A stretch of DNA of 47,174 bases from an uncultured Muribaculaceae bacterium (lineage in GTDB: Bacteria > Bacteroidota > Bacteroidia > Bacteroidales > Muribaculaceae), in contig CAJUBC010000012.1 of NCBI GenBank assembly GCA_910584545.1, positions 1 through 47,174 of the forward strand, read 5' to 3'. Numbering within the stretch: the first letter of the stretch is position 1; each line of letters opens with the position of its first letter. Position numbers and translations under genes: made by a program. The notes under the pieces were generated by a model. That model ran no database searches. It saw only the letters and a list, made by a program, of their open reading frames with translations, and was not told the DNA's origin. Below are positions 15,594 through 24,074 of the stretch, one piece after another.

Positions 15594-17423
15594 ATGCAGG
15601 CTCTGATTCTTGCGGCCGGCCTCGGCCGTCGCCTCGGCGAATTCACCGCCGAAAACACCAAATGCATGCTGCCCGTAAACGGCATCAGGCTTATCGACCG
15701 TATGCTCGGTCAGCTCGAGCGTCTACAGCTCCGGCGCATCGTGATCGTCGTTGGCTATGCCCGCGAGAACCTCTGCCGCCACATCCGCGAGCATCACCCC
15801 GACAAGAACATCGTCTTCGTCGAGAACCCTATCTACGACCATACCAACAACATATACTCCCTTTGGCTCGCCCGGGAGCTCATGGCGGAGGACGACACCC
15901 TCCTTCTCGAGTCGGACCTCATCTTCGAGGACGCCGTGCTCGACGCGGCAATCAACAGCGTCTACCGCAACGTTGCCCTCGTGGCCAAGTACGATACCTG
16001 GATGGACGGCACCATGGTCAAGATCGACGACGAAAACAATATCGTCAACTTCATCCCGAAGAAGGCCTTCAACTACGATGACACCGGCAGCTACTACAAG
16101 ACGGTGAACATCTATAAGTTCACCCGAGGGTTCATCACCGACCAGTATCTCCCGTTCCTCGAGGCCTACATCAAGGTGCTCGGCGAGAATGAGTACTACG
16201 AGCAGGTGCTCCGCGTGATCACCCTCATAGATTCCTGCGAGCTCAAGGCGCTCCCCGTGACCGGGATGCATTGGTACGAGATCGACGACGTGCAGGACCT
16301 CCGTATCGCCGAGACCATTTTCGCGCCCCCCGCGCTTCGCCTCGAGAAGATGCAGAAGAGCTTCGGCGGATACTGGCGTTACTCGGGTGTGCTCGATTTC
16401 TGCTATCTCGTGAACCCCTACTTCCCGCGCCGTCGCATGGTTGAGGAGATGAAGGCCAACTTCGAGCCGCTGCTGCGCAACTATCCCTCCGGCATGGGCG
16501 TGAACTCCCTGCTCGCCGCCAAGTACTTCGGCCTCAACCAGGGACTGGTGGTTGTCGGCAACGGCGCCGCCGAGCTCATCAAGAGCCTCATGGAGCACCT
16601 TCCCGGCAATGTAGGCGTATGTTATCCCACATTCGAGGAATATCCCAACCGGCGCGACGACGGCTCGCTCGTCAAGTTCCATCCCGCCAATCCCGATTTC
16701 AGCTACACCGCCTCGGACCTGATTGAATTCTTCTCGGCCAATCCCGTCGAGACCCTTCTCATAGTCAACCCCGACAATCCGAGCGGTAACTTCATACCGA
16801 AAGCCGATCTGCTCCGTCTATGTGCCTGGGCGCGCGAACGCGGCACGCGACTCGTGATCGACGAGTCGTTCGTAGACTTCGCCGACGATGGCACGCAATC
16901 CACGCTCCTGCGCGACTCCATCCTCCGCGGGAATCCCCATCTCTGCGTGGTGAAGTCCATCTCCAAAAGCTATGGCGTGCCAGGTCTGCGACTCGGCATC
17001 CTCGCATCTGCCGACGGGGAGCTCATAGGCTACCTGCGCAAGAACGTGGCGATATGGAACATCAACTCATTCGCCGAGTTCTACATGCAGATCTACGGCA
17101 AGTACGAGAAGGATTACGAGCGCGCATGCGAACTCTTCCGCGAGGAACGCGCCATCTTCGCCCGCGAGCTGGAAAGCATCCCGTTCCTCAGGGTGATTCC
17201 CTCGGCGGCCAACTATTTCCTGTGCGAGCTCTCATGCGGTGTCACATCCTACGACCTCGCCCTCCGGTTGCTCACCGACCACAATATCCTCATCAAGGAC
17301 TGTTCCCATAAGAAGGGCTTCCCCAAGGACCGTCAGTATGTGCGCATAGCCATAAGGGACCGCGCCGACAACCGGCGTCTTACCGAGGCTCTCCTCAGGA
17401 TAGGGGAGATGCCGAGGTGCTGA
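15594..17423 (+). CDS. Bifunctional nucleotidyltransferase-aminotransferase (LicC-like + HisC/CobD-like)
   Basis: A 609-residue fusion. Residues 1-240 are a nucleotidyltransferase of the LicC/GlmU class: LILAAGLGRRLGEFT (4-18) with TKCMLPVNG, then VENPIYDHTNNIYSLW and LLLESDLIFED. Residues about 250-609 are a fold-type I PLP enzyme of the HisC/CobD group: GNGAAELIKSLM, NPDNPSGNFIPK, VIDESFVDFAD and SISKSYGVPGLRLGIL with the Schiff-base Lys458. Fusions like this in capsule loci are thought to make a cytidylyl-activated amino-alcohol or similar head group. A CobD-like decarboxylase acting on phosphothreonine, or an aminotransferase making an amino head group, are both possible. A CDP-alcohol phosphotransferase 2.5 kb downstream is the natural user of the product. 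Strongly GC-biased codons. Confidence 0.8.
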   Translation: MQALILAAGLGRRLGEFTAENTKCMLPVNGIRLIDRMLGQLERLQLRRIVIVVGYARENLCRHIREHHPDKNIVFVENPIYDHTNNIYSLWLARELMAEDDTLLLESDLIFEDAVLDAAINSVYRNVALVAKYDTWMDGTMVKIDDENNIVNFIPKKAFNYDDTGSYYKTVNIYKFTRGFITDQYLPFLEAYIKVLGENEYYEQVLRVITLIDSCELKALPVTGMHWYEIDDVQDLRIAETIFAPPALRLEKMQKSFGGYWRYSGVLDFCYLVNPYFPRRRMVEEMKANFEPLLRNYPSGMGVNSLLAAKYFGLNQGLVVVGNGAAELIKSLMEHLPGNVGVCYPTFEEYPNRRDDGSLVKFHPANPDFSYTASDLIEFFSANPVETLLIVNPDNPSGNFIPKADLLRLCAWARERGTRLVIDESFVDFADDGTQSTLLRDSILRGNPHLCVVKSISKSYGVPGLRLGILASADGELIGYLRKNVAIWNINSFAEFYMQIYGKYEKDYERACELFREERAIFARELESIPFLRVIPSAANYFLCELSCGVTSYDLALRLLTDHNILIKDCSHKKGFPKDRQYVRIAIRDRADNRRLTEALLRIGEMPRC

Positions 17424-17471
17424 TTCGTGCTGGGGACGCGAGTCCGAAATGACTGGAAAGAGATGATTTAT

Positions 17472-17497
17472 TGCGGGTTGCAAATCCGCAGTGACTG
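17472..17497. repeat. Dispersed hairpin repeat, short copy D
   Basis: TGCGGGTTGCAAATCCGCAG then TGACTG; equivalent to the second hairpin of copy C with two changes, still foldable. It lies in the 107-base gap before the opine-dehydrogenase-like gene. Confidence 0.5.
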
Positions 17498-17530
17498 AAT
17501 GCGACGACTCAATACTCTAAATAAAAGCAT

Positions 17531-18538
17531 ATGAATGTTTGCTTGTGTGGCGGAGGTTCACAGACACATATTATAGGAGCATGCCTCTCTCAGAAAAAGC
17601 ATGCAGTAACGATTCTTACGAGGCATCCTGACGACTGGGATAAGGATTATATTGTTTATTCGCCTAAGGGAGAAATACGAGCCGGAATTGCCGGAATCTC
17701 TGATAATCCACAGGATGTTATCCCGGAAGCAGATATAATATTACTCACGGTTCCCGGCACTGTCAATGAATCTGAATTGGTCAAAATCAAGCCATACATA
17801 AAGCCTGGAGCATACGTCGGCGGTATCTTCTGTTCTTCCGGTTTCTTTATCGAGGCCATGAAGGTTTTGCCCGACGACGTGATATTATGGGGATTGCAAA
17901 GGGTGCCCTTTATAGCGAGAGTGAACGAATATGGCAAATCCGCAAATCTCTTAGGATATAAATCATTATTGAAAGTCGCGGTTGAAAGGACATCTCCGGA
18001 TAAAAAGGAGGAATTCCGGGCGTGGATTGAAAACAATTTCGAAACAAAAACGGAATTGCTTAAGAACTATCTTGAGGCCACCGTCACCAACAGTAATCCC
18101 TTGCTTCATACATCCAGGCTCTACACGATGTTCCGCGATTGGTCAGATGAAATGAGAGAAGACCATAACATACCGTTTTATGAGGAATGGACGGAAGAGG
18201 CGGCAGCCCTGCTCATCCGGATGGATGAGGATTTGTTCAGACTGTTGTCGGTACTTCCTGTGACTCCGGGGTTTCTTTCTCCGCTGCTTGAGTATTATGA
18301 AAGTAAGGATGCGAAGAGCCTGGCTGCGAAAATATCTTCCATCACGGCTTTCAAGGGCATATTGTCTCCAATGAAAAAAGTAGATGGCGGTTGGGTCCCA
18401 GACTATGCAAGCCGATATTTTACTGAGGATTTCGGACATAGCCTGCGTATCATATATGACTTGGCAAGGTCTCATGGAGTGAACACTCCCTATATAGACA
18501 AAGTATATGAGTGGGGGCGGGGAAAGTTAGAGAATTAA
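17531..18538 (+). CDS. Opine/octopine dehydrogenase-like NAD(P)-dependent enzyme
   Basis: A 335-residue oxidoreductase. The N-terminal Rossmann half starts MNVCLCGGGSQTHIIGACLS, a glycine-rich GGGxxxH loop typical of opine dehydrogenases, with ADIILLTVPG around 72-81. The C-terminal helical half has the family signature N189-P-L-L-H193, whose His acts in catalysis in octopine dehydrogenase, and the late block ITAFKGILSPMK. The family condenses an amino acid with a 2-oxo acid and reduces the imine to an N-(carboxyalkyl)amino acid. Inside a polysaccharide locus this could provide a carboxyalkyl-amino acid substituent like the N-(1-carboxyethyl)lysine of some Providencia and Proteus O-antigens; that link is inference. 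It ends one base before the GTG of the flippase, so it belongs to the same operon. More AT-rich than its neighbours. Confidence 0.7.
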   Translation: MNVCLCGGGSQTHIIGACLSQKKHAVTILTRHPDDWDKDYIVYSPKGEIRAGIAGISDNPQDVIPEADIILLTVPGTVNESELVKIKPYIKPGAYVGGIFCSSGFFIEAMKVLPDDVILWGLQRVPFIARVNEYGKSANLLGYKSLLKVAVERTSPDKKEEFRAWIENNFETKTELLKNYLEATVTNSNPLLHTSRLYTMFRDWSDEMREDHNIPFYEEWTEEAAALLIRMDEDLFRLLSVLPVTPGFLSPLLEYYESKDAKSLAAKISSITAFKGILSPMKKVDGGWVPDYASRYFTEDFGHSLRIIYDLARSHGVNTPYIDKVYEWGRGKLEN

Positions 18539-18539
18539 A

Positions 18540-19979
18540 GTGGCGGAATCCAAGGACTCGATAGGCAAGCAGGTGGCCAGAGGCACCCTGTGGTCAGGCA
18601 TCGACAAGTTCGGCGGGATGGCGATGCAGTTCGTCAGCAATCTCGTGCTTGCCCGCATTCTCATGCCCTCCGACTACGGCGCCATCGGGATGCTGATGAT
18701 TTTCATCGCAGTCTCGCAGGTGATAGTCGACGGAGGCTTCGGTTCTGCGCTTATCCAGAAGAAATCACCGACGCAGACCGATTATTCCACCATCTTCATC
18801 TGGAGCGTGGGGCTCGGCGCGTTGCTCTACCTCATCCTCTTCCTGTGCGCCCCTCTGATAGCGCGCTTCTATGCCATGCCGGAGCTTTCAGCCGTCCTCC
18901 GGGTGGTGGCCGTCTCCATAGTGCTGATGGCCATGTCGTCGATTCAAATCAACCGTCTTCAGAAACGGCTAAGCTTCAAGGCGATAGCTGCGGGCAACAT
19001 CTCGGCGCAGGTGGTGGGGGCCGTAGTCGGTATCTGGATGGCTCTCAAGGGAGCAGGGGTCTGGAGCCTTGTGGGCAGCTGGCTCTCGAGCGCGGCGAGC
19101 CGCGTGCTCATCCTCTATCTCGCCTCCCGCTGGCTGCCATCCTTAGTATTCTCCAGACGCTCTTTCCGCGAACTCTTCTCCTTCGGCGGTTACCTCTTCC
19201 TCGCCAACGTGCTCGAGACCGTGTGCAAGAACCTGCAGGGCCTCGTGATAGGTAAGAAATTCTCGGCCGAGCAGCTCGGATATTTCAGTCAGGCCCAGAA
19301 ACTCGACAATATCACCAGCTATGCCATTCCGCAGGTGATCGCCACGGTGATGTATCCCGTCTTCTCGCGGTTCCAGGACGACCGCCGACGGATAACTGAG
19401 ATAATGAACATGGATGTCCGCGTGATAGCGTTCATGCTGTTCCCGGTGTTCACCATCCTCATCCTTGAGGCCGCGCCGGTCATCGAGCTCCTTTATGGAG
19501 TGAAATGGCTTCCGTCGGCTCCGTTCTACCGGATTCTGTGCGTTGGCGGATACTTCTATTGTCTCAACAATATCGCGTTCTATGCCGTGGCGGCCTGCGG
19601 CAAGTCGCGCCAGCTCTTCTTCGCGAGCATCGCCAAATGGGGATGTCTCGCGATATTTTTGTTCATAGGAATGAATTTCGGCATGACGGGAATCGTATGG
19701 AGCCTCTCGGTGAGCTACATCAACATATTCCTCATCAACGCCGCGCTCGCGTGGAAATATGTGGGAAACCCGATCCACAGCGTGATAAGGCAGTTTCTGC
19801 CGATCCTCGCTCTCTCCCTCGCCTCGGGTGCTCCGGTGCTCCTGCTCCAGACCATGCTCGGCATGCCATGGGGCGCGGCCATCCCCGTCTACATCATTCT
19901 CTACCTCGGCGGAGCCATCCTTTTCCGTCTGAGAGCCGTGAGGGAAACCAAAGAAATATTGCTCAAACTGAAAAAATAA
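18540..19979 (+). CDS. Wzx/WzxC-type polysaccharide flippase
   Basis: A 479-residue inner-membrane MOP-superfamily transporter that flips the lipid-linked repeat unit. It starts with GTG (VAESKDSIGKQVARGTLWSG), one base after the preceding stop; no nearby ATG fits. Typical early blocks are LVLARILMPSDYGAIGMLMI and GGFGSALIQKKSPTQTDYST, the WzxC/Polysacc_synt_3 signature, followed by about a dozen hydrophobic segments to the basic tail. Positions 4 bases before the phosphotransferase gene indicate co-transcription. Confidence 0.9.
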   Translation: MAESKDSIGKQVARGTLWSGIDKFGGMAMQFVSNLVLARILMPSDYGAIGMLMIFIAVSQVIVDGGFGSALIQKKSPTQTDYSTIFIWSVGLGALLYLILFLCAPLIARFYAMPELSAVLRVVAVSIVLMAMSSIQINRLQKRLSFKAIAAGNISAQVVGAVVGIWMALKGAGVWSLVGSWLSSAASRVLILYLASRWLPSLVFSRRSFRELFSFGGYLFLANVLETVCKNLQGLVIGKKFSAEQLGYFSQAQKLDNITSYAIPQVIATVMYPVFSRFQDDRRRITEIMNMDVRVIAFMLFPVFTILILEAAPVIELLYGVKWLPSAPFYRILCVGGYFYCLNNIAFYAVAACGKSRQLFFASIAKWGCLAIFLFIGMNFGMTGIVWSLSVSYINIFLINAALAWKYVGNPIHSVIRQFLPILALSLASGAPVLLLQTMLGMPWGAAIPVYIILYLGGAILFRLRAVRETKEILLKLKK

Positions 19980-19983
19980 GATA

Positions 19984-20727
19984 ATGTCAGATCAAGATAA
20001 AAAATTGGAGACCAAAGCCCTGATCCGGGAGATACGGGCCCAGCAGCCTGTACAGCAGTTCCGCGAGGGTATGATCGCCGGCAATGTCACACGGCCGCTT
20101 TCCCGCTGGTGCTCAGTCTTCTTCATCCGCCACGGATTCACCCCCAATCAAGTGACCCTGCTCATGATTCTTTTCGGAATCATCGGCAGCATACTCTTCG
20201 CTCTCCCGAATGGCTGGCTCAAGCTGCTCGGCTGCGGTTTCTGGTATCTCTGGTACACCATGGACCTGAGCGACGGCCAGGTGGCGCGATACACCCGCCG
20301 CTTCTCACGCTACGGCACCGAGATGGACTACATGGCCCATCTGATCGACCATCCGCTTATGAACCTCGCCCTCTGGTGGACATTCATCGGAATGGACCTC
20401 GCATCGCCGTTGCTCATATCCGCCATATTCATCCTTGTTATCTCAATGGAGCTTATCTACCGCAGCCTCGTGACGATGGACCACTATCAGAGCAAAGCAG
20501 AGTCGAGACCGGCGTCAACGTCCCAGATACGCGGATGGGTATCATACTTCATACATGAGTGCACGCTCTTCCCGAACCTGGTGGTCTGCTTCACATGGAT
20601 AATCGCGGTCGACTGGCTTCTCCGCATCGGCTTTTCCATCTGGCTGTTCTATGTCTGGGCTGCTCTGTTTGTAGTCTACAACGCCGCCATGACTGTCAGC
20701 GCATTGCGCCGTTTCCTCAGGGGCTGA
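19984..20727 (+). CDS. CDP-alcohol phosphotransferase family protein with altered D4
   Basis: A 247-residue membrane enzyme with about six helices that moves a phospho-alcohol from a CDP-alcohol onto an acceptor. The family signature D-x2-D-G-x2-A-R-x8-G-x3-D-x3-D is read as D94, D97-G98, A101-R102, G111, D115; but the last position, the presumed catalytic-base Asp, is His119 (MDYMAHLIDH). An Asp follows at 122. So the enzyme may use His as base, have shifted the motif, or be altered in activity. In this operon it would attach the head group activated by the nucleotidyltransferase-aminotransferase fusion to the glycan or its lipid carrier. The segment before the motif (residues 35-80) has NQVTLLMILFGIIG, as in family members. 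Confidence 0.85.
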   Translation: MSDQDKKLETKALIREIRAQQPVQQFREGMIAGNVTRPLSRWCSVFFIRHGFTPNQVTLLMILFGIIGSILFALPNGWLKLLGCGFWYLWYTMDLSDGQVARYTRRFSRYGTEMDYMAHLIDHPLMNLALWWTFIGMDLASPLLISAIFILVISMELIYRSLVTMDHYQSKAESRPASTSQIRGWVSYFIHECTLFPNLVVCFTWIIAVDWLLRIGFSIWLFYVWAALFVVYNAAMTVSALRRFLRG

Positions 20728-20828
20728 GAGGAGACTTTTGCCCGATTTTGCCTTTCCCGGATAATTTTAGCGTGCAAAAATACGTTAAAGTATTGGTCGC
20801 AGCGCGACCCGTGCCAACTAACCTATAA

Positions 20829-21998
20829 ATGACCGTCGGTCATTCCGGATTCCGGAATGACGCGACAAGGGTCAGATTTATTGCTAACATGCTATTTAGG
20901 GTAATATCATCAATATTCTCTGAAATAGATTACCGCTCCATCGCTTTCATCAGCTGGATAGCGTATATATTTCTTACGCTGTCGACTTTCGCGTCGGCAT
21001 GCGCGAGAAAGGGTCCGATACATAATGAAAAGTCGGTGCCCTTGCGCTGGCTGTTTATCGCCTGCATGGTGCTTCTCAGCGTATTCGCCCAGTTCACCGG
21101 AGATTATGTAGGCTACAAGAACATAGTAAACAGCGTATTCAGCCAGATTCGGTTCATAGCGCATTTCGAGGATGTGTATGTATGGATAATCCACGCAGTG
21201 ACAGGCAATTATGAATTGTTCCGGCTCGTAATAGCCCTGCTCACGTACATACCGCTCTACTACATATTCGCCAAGGCGCGGATATTCGACCCCAGAATCA
21301 TCTTCTTTTTCTGCGTGTGGGACCTCTGGAACGCTCTCGAAGGGCGCCAGCAGATAGCCATCTATCTGGCCATGCTCGGTCTAATATTGCTGCTGCTCAA
21401 GGAAAAGAAGATTCTCGGACTTGTTCTGATCGCGGTGTCGTTCTTCTTCCACAAGAGTTCCATGATGTTCCCGCTGATACTGGTGGCTCTGGCGTTCAGC
21501 CTCAACCGGCGCAACGTGCTGATATGCCTGGCGTTTCTCCCTATCGCGATAGTGCTCGAGAACATGCTACTGAAGCATATCCTCGCCAGCAACGCCCAAT
21601 TCGCCGGCGATGCCTATCTCACCATGGAGGCGTTCGGACGCACCACGGCCATGTCTATCCTGCAGAACGGCCGTACGCTCCTCTATTACATGGTGGCCAT
21701 ATTCATCATCGTCAAGATGATGAAGGCCAAGAATGTCCATCCTTTCTACAGGGCGATGTCCAAGATACTGTTCGGAGCCGTCTATATCTCGACCGTGCTC
21801 CTGTTCCTCGACATAGAACAGAACACCCTCTTCCTCAGGTCCATCCGCTATTGGCGCATACCGATGCTATGCTGTCTGCCGGTAATCATGGAAAAGAAAT
21901 TCTATAAGAACAGCTACCTCATAATCTGTACTTTCGGCATCTTCGTCTTCGCGCTCCTATACACGCTGGTGATGATGCGGTACGGCACCGTTAAATAA
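20829..21998 (+). CDS. EpsG/Wzy-type polysaccharide polymerase
   Basis: A 389-residue polytopic inner-membrane protein of the EpsG family, with about nine to ten hydrophobic segments. Recognisable features are the early block VISSIFSEIDYRSIAFISWIA, the periplasmic loop FAQFTGDYVGYKNIVN (EpsG has R..GGDY..Y), and the segment VWDLWNALEGRQQIAIYLAM with the R-Q-x-I core. It joins repeat units flipped by Wzx. A start at 20889 (MLFRVISS) is an alternative and is closer to where EpsG proteins usually begin; the first 20 codons include a perfect palindrome (20839-20861) and match nothing. Sits 101 bases after the phosphotransferase. Confidence 0.8.
   Translation: MTVGHSGFRNDATRVRFIANMLFRVISSIFSEIDYRSIAFISWIAYIFLTLSTFASACARKGPIHNEKSVPLRWLFIACMVLLSVFAQFTGDYVGYKNIVNSVFSQIRFIAHFEDVYVWIIHAVTGNYELFRLVIALLTYIPLYYIFAKARIFDPRIIFFFCVWDLWNALEGRQQIAIYLAMLGLILLLLKEKKILGLVLIAVSFFFHKSSMMFPLILVALAFSLNRRNVLICLAFLPIAIVLENMLLKHILASNAQFAGDAYLTMEAFGRTTAMSILQNGRTLLYYMVAIFIIVKMMKAKNVHPFYRAMSKILFGAVYISTVLLFLDIEQNTLFLRSIRYWRIPMLCCLPVIMEKKFYKNSYLIICTFGIFVFALLYTLVMMRYGTVK
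20839..20861. repeat. Perfect inverted repeat at polymerase start
   Basis: GTCATTCCGG-ATT-CCGGAATGAC, a 10-bp stem with a 3-base loop. If the polymerase starts at 20889 it lies in the leader and could form an RNA hairpin; if at 20829 it is inside codons 4-11. Confidence 0.85.
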
Positions 21999-22013
21999 GG
22001 AACAAGCTCTAAA

Positions 22014-23093
22014 ATGGGAAAAATACTGTTTGTGTCAAGGGATTTCGAGAACACATGCGATGGCGGTGCCGTAGTGGCGCGTCAGCATTGGGAATATGTG
22101 ATCCAGCTGTCGGAGGGTAACGCCGAGAAGCTCTTCATCCCGAAGTCCTCCCACGGCTCGCTCCTGCGCAACCTCATCCTCGGAAAAGGCTACGGGGAGA
22201 CACCGGAGCTGATGAAGCGTTTCCGCGAGATGGCCGCCAAGGCAGACATCGTATGGGTGGACGGCTCGCTCTACGGAGGTATAGTCAGGGAGGCTTCCCG
22301 CATGGGCAAGAAAGTCGTGTGCTTCTACCACAACATAGAGGCGAACTATTATGGAGCCAAGGCCGCTCTCGCGCACAATCCGGCCGACAGGCTCATGGCC
22401 CATTTCGCCAAGAGCAACGAGAAAAAATCCACCCGTTTCGCTACCACCCGCCTGCTGCTCAACGAACGCGACAACGCCGAAATGCAACGTATTTACGGCG
22501 TTAAGGCCGATTTCATCCAGCCCATATCCTTCAAGGCTGTCCCCAAGGAGAAAATAGAGCTGAAGATAGATCGGGAGATGAAGCCTTACCTGCTTTTCGT
22601 CGGCTCGCGTTTCTTCGCCAACGAAGAAGGTATCGACTGGTTTCTCGAGAAGGTGATGCCCAGCGTCAACCCCGATATCGATTTCAGGATTGTCGGCACA
22701 ATCTGCGACTATCTGCGCGACCGCGAGCTTCCTACGAACGTACATCTCGAGGGGAAAGTGGAGCATCTTACGCCCTGGTACGCCAACGCCATGGCGGTGG
22801 TGTCACCCATATTCACCGGCTCCGGCATGAAGACCAAGACCATCGAGGCCCTGCGCTTCGGGCGTCGTGTGCTCGGCACGAAAGAAGCGTTCGTGGGACT
22901 TTCCCCGGAAATGCTGTCAGATATCGGGGCGTACTGCCGTACGGCCGCCGATTTCATCGATGAAATCAACAGTCTGCCTGTCGACAACCGCGTCCATAAT
23001 CCATCCTACAGACTGTTTCTCGAGAAATTCTCAGAGCTTGCAGTCTACAAGGATCTGAAAGATTTCTGGGACAGGAGCTTCCCTGACAAATAA
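22014..23093 (+). CDS. GT4-family glycosyltransferase
   Basis: A 359-residue GT-B glycosyltransferase. The start MGKILFVSRDFENTCDGGAV has the glycine-rich acceptor loop; VCFYHNIEANYYG (about 104-116) is the usual H-N-x-E motif. The donor lobe has PYLLFVGSRFFANEEGIDWF (residues about 193-212) and SPIFTGSGMKTKTIEALRFG (about 262-281) with the conserved G-x-G-x-K-x-K-x2-E-A signature of the Glyco_trans_1_4 type. Follows the polymerase by 15 bases in the same operon. Sugar specificity unknown. Confidence 0.85.
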   Translation: MGKILFVSRDFENTCDGGAVVARQHWEYVIQLSEGNAEKLFIPKSSHGSLLRNLILGKGYGETPELMKRFREMAAKADIVWVDGSLYGGIVREASRMGKKVVCFYHNIEANYYGAKAALAHNPADRLMAHFAKSNEKKSTRFATTRLLLNERDNAEMQRIYGVKADFIQPISFKAVPKEKIELKIDREMKPYLLFVGSRFFANEEGIDWFLEKVMPSVNPDIDFRIVGTICDYLRDRELPTNVHLEGKVEHLTPWYANAMAVVSPIFTGSGMKTKTIEALRFGRRVLGTKEAFVGLSPEMLSDIGAYCRTAADFIDEINSLPVDNRVHNPSYRLFLEKFSELAVYKDLKDFWDRSFPDK

Positions 23094-23321
23094 TCCATCC
23101 CGCAAGCCCGGTTCCTGTGAGAAATCCGGAGATAGGGCACGGCTTTGCAACACACGCAACACAGCCATGGTAACAGATTTTTAACATTTTTAATAATTTT
23201 TCACGGCTGATGATAATTTGAATGCCGTTCGGTGCGTTTATGTATTGGAAGGCATGGATTTTATGACTCATTCTCTCTTTGAAATCATGCGAAGAGAGAG
23301 GACGCACGTAATTGAATTATA

Positions 23322-24068
23322 ATGACTGTATCAATCATAACTCCTTGTTACCGAGCAGAGTCCACGATAGCTCAGACAATCGAGTCAGTCATCGCCCAGA
23401 CATTCACCGATTGGGAGATGATCATTGTGGACGATGCCTCAGACGATGGTTCTGCACGGATCATCAAGGAGTATTGCCAAAAAGACGACAGAATTAAATA
23501 CTATCGGCTTGATCGACCGTCGGGTTCTCCCTCGATGCCGCGAAACTATGGGATAGAGCATTCCAATGGGAAACTCATAGCCTTTCTTGATGCCGACGAC
23601 GTATGGCTTCCCGACAAGCTTGAGAAGCAGGTGGCGTTTCTGAAGAACAATCATTACGACCTTGTCTACTCGTACTATGAGAAGATGTCGTGGGACGGCA
23701 AGCGCAACGAACGCGTGATTCGCACGAGCGATGTCACAACCTACCGCAGCCTGCTCCAGTCCAACACCATACCGTTTCTCACATCGGTGATCCGGCGCGA
23801 TGCCATCGGCGACACCCGATTCAAGCAGATTCCCCAGGAGGACTACTGCTTCTGGCTCGATGTGCTCAAGAAGGGGGTGGTGGCCCACAATTACCGCGAG
23901 GTGCTCGCCCTCTACCGGGAGATGAAGGATTCCAGGTCGTCCAACAAGTTCGATATGTTCAAAGGTTATTGGGACGTGATCCGCAATCACCATAAAATAG
24001 GCCTGCTGCAGTGTTGTTACTATATGACGACATATTCCATTAAGGGATTTCTTAAATATATTAAATAA
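23322..24068 (+). CDS. GT2-family (WcaA-like) glycosyltransferase
   Basis: A compact 248-residue GT-A glycosyltransferase. MTVSIITPCYRAESTIAQTI, then MIIVDDASDDGS at about 34-45, PRNYGIEHSNGKLIAFLDAD and the DADD metal-binding motif (about 86-90). The sequence PQEDYCFWLDVLKKG (about 169-183) carries the ED-x-x-FWL base region. Preceded by a 228-base gap that is AT-rich with an A/T-run (TTTTTAACATTTTTAATAAT) and no clear promoter, so transcription may continue from upstream. Confidence 0.85.
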   Translation: MTVSIITPCYRAESTIAQTIESVIAQTFTDWEMIIVDDASDDGSARIIKEYCQKDDRIKYYRLDRPSGSPSMPRNYGIEHSNGKLIAFLDADDVWLPDKLEKQVAFLKNNHYDLVYSYYEKMSWDGKRNERVIRTSDVTTYRSLLQSNTIPFLTSVIRRDAIGDTRFKQIPQEDYCFWLDVLKKGVVAHNYREVLALYREMKDSRSSNKFDMFKGYWDVIRNHHKIGLLQCCYYMTTYSIKGFLKYIK

Positions 24069-24074
24069 GCGCTT

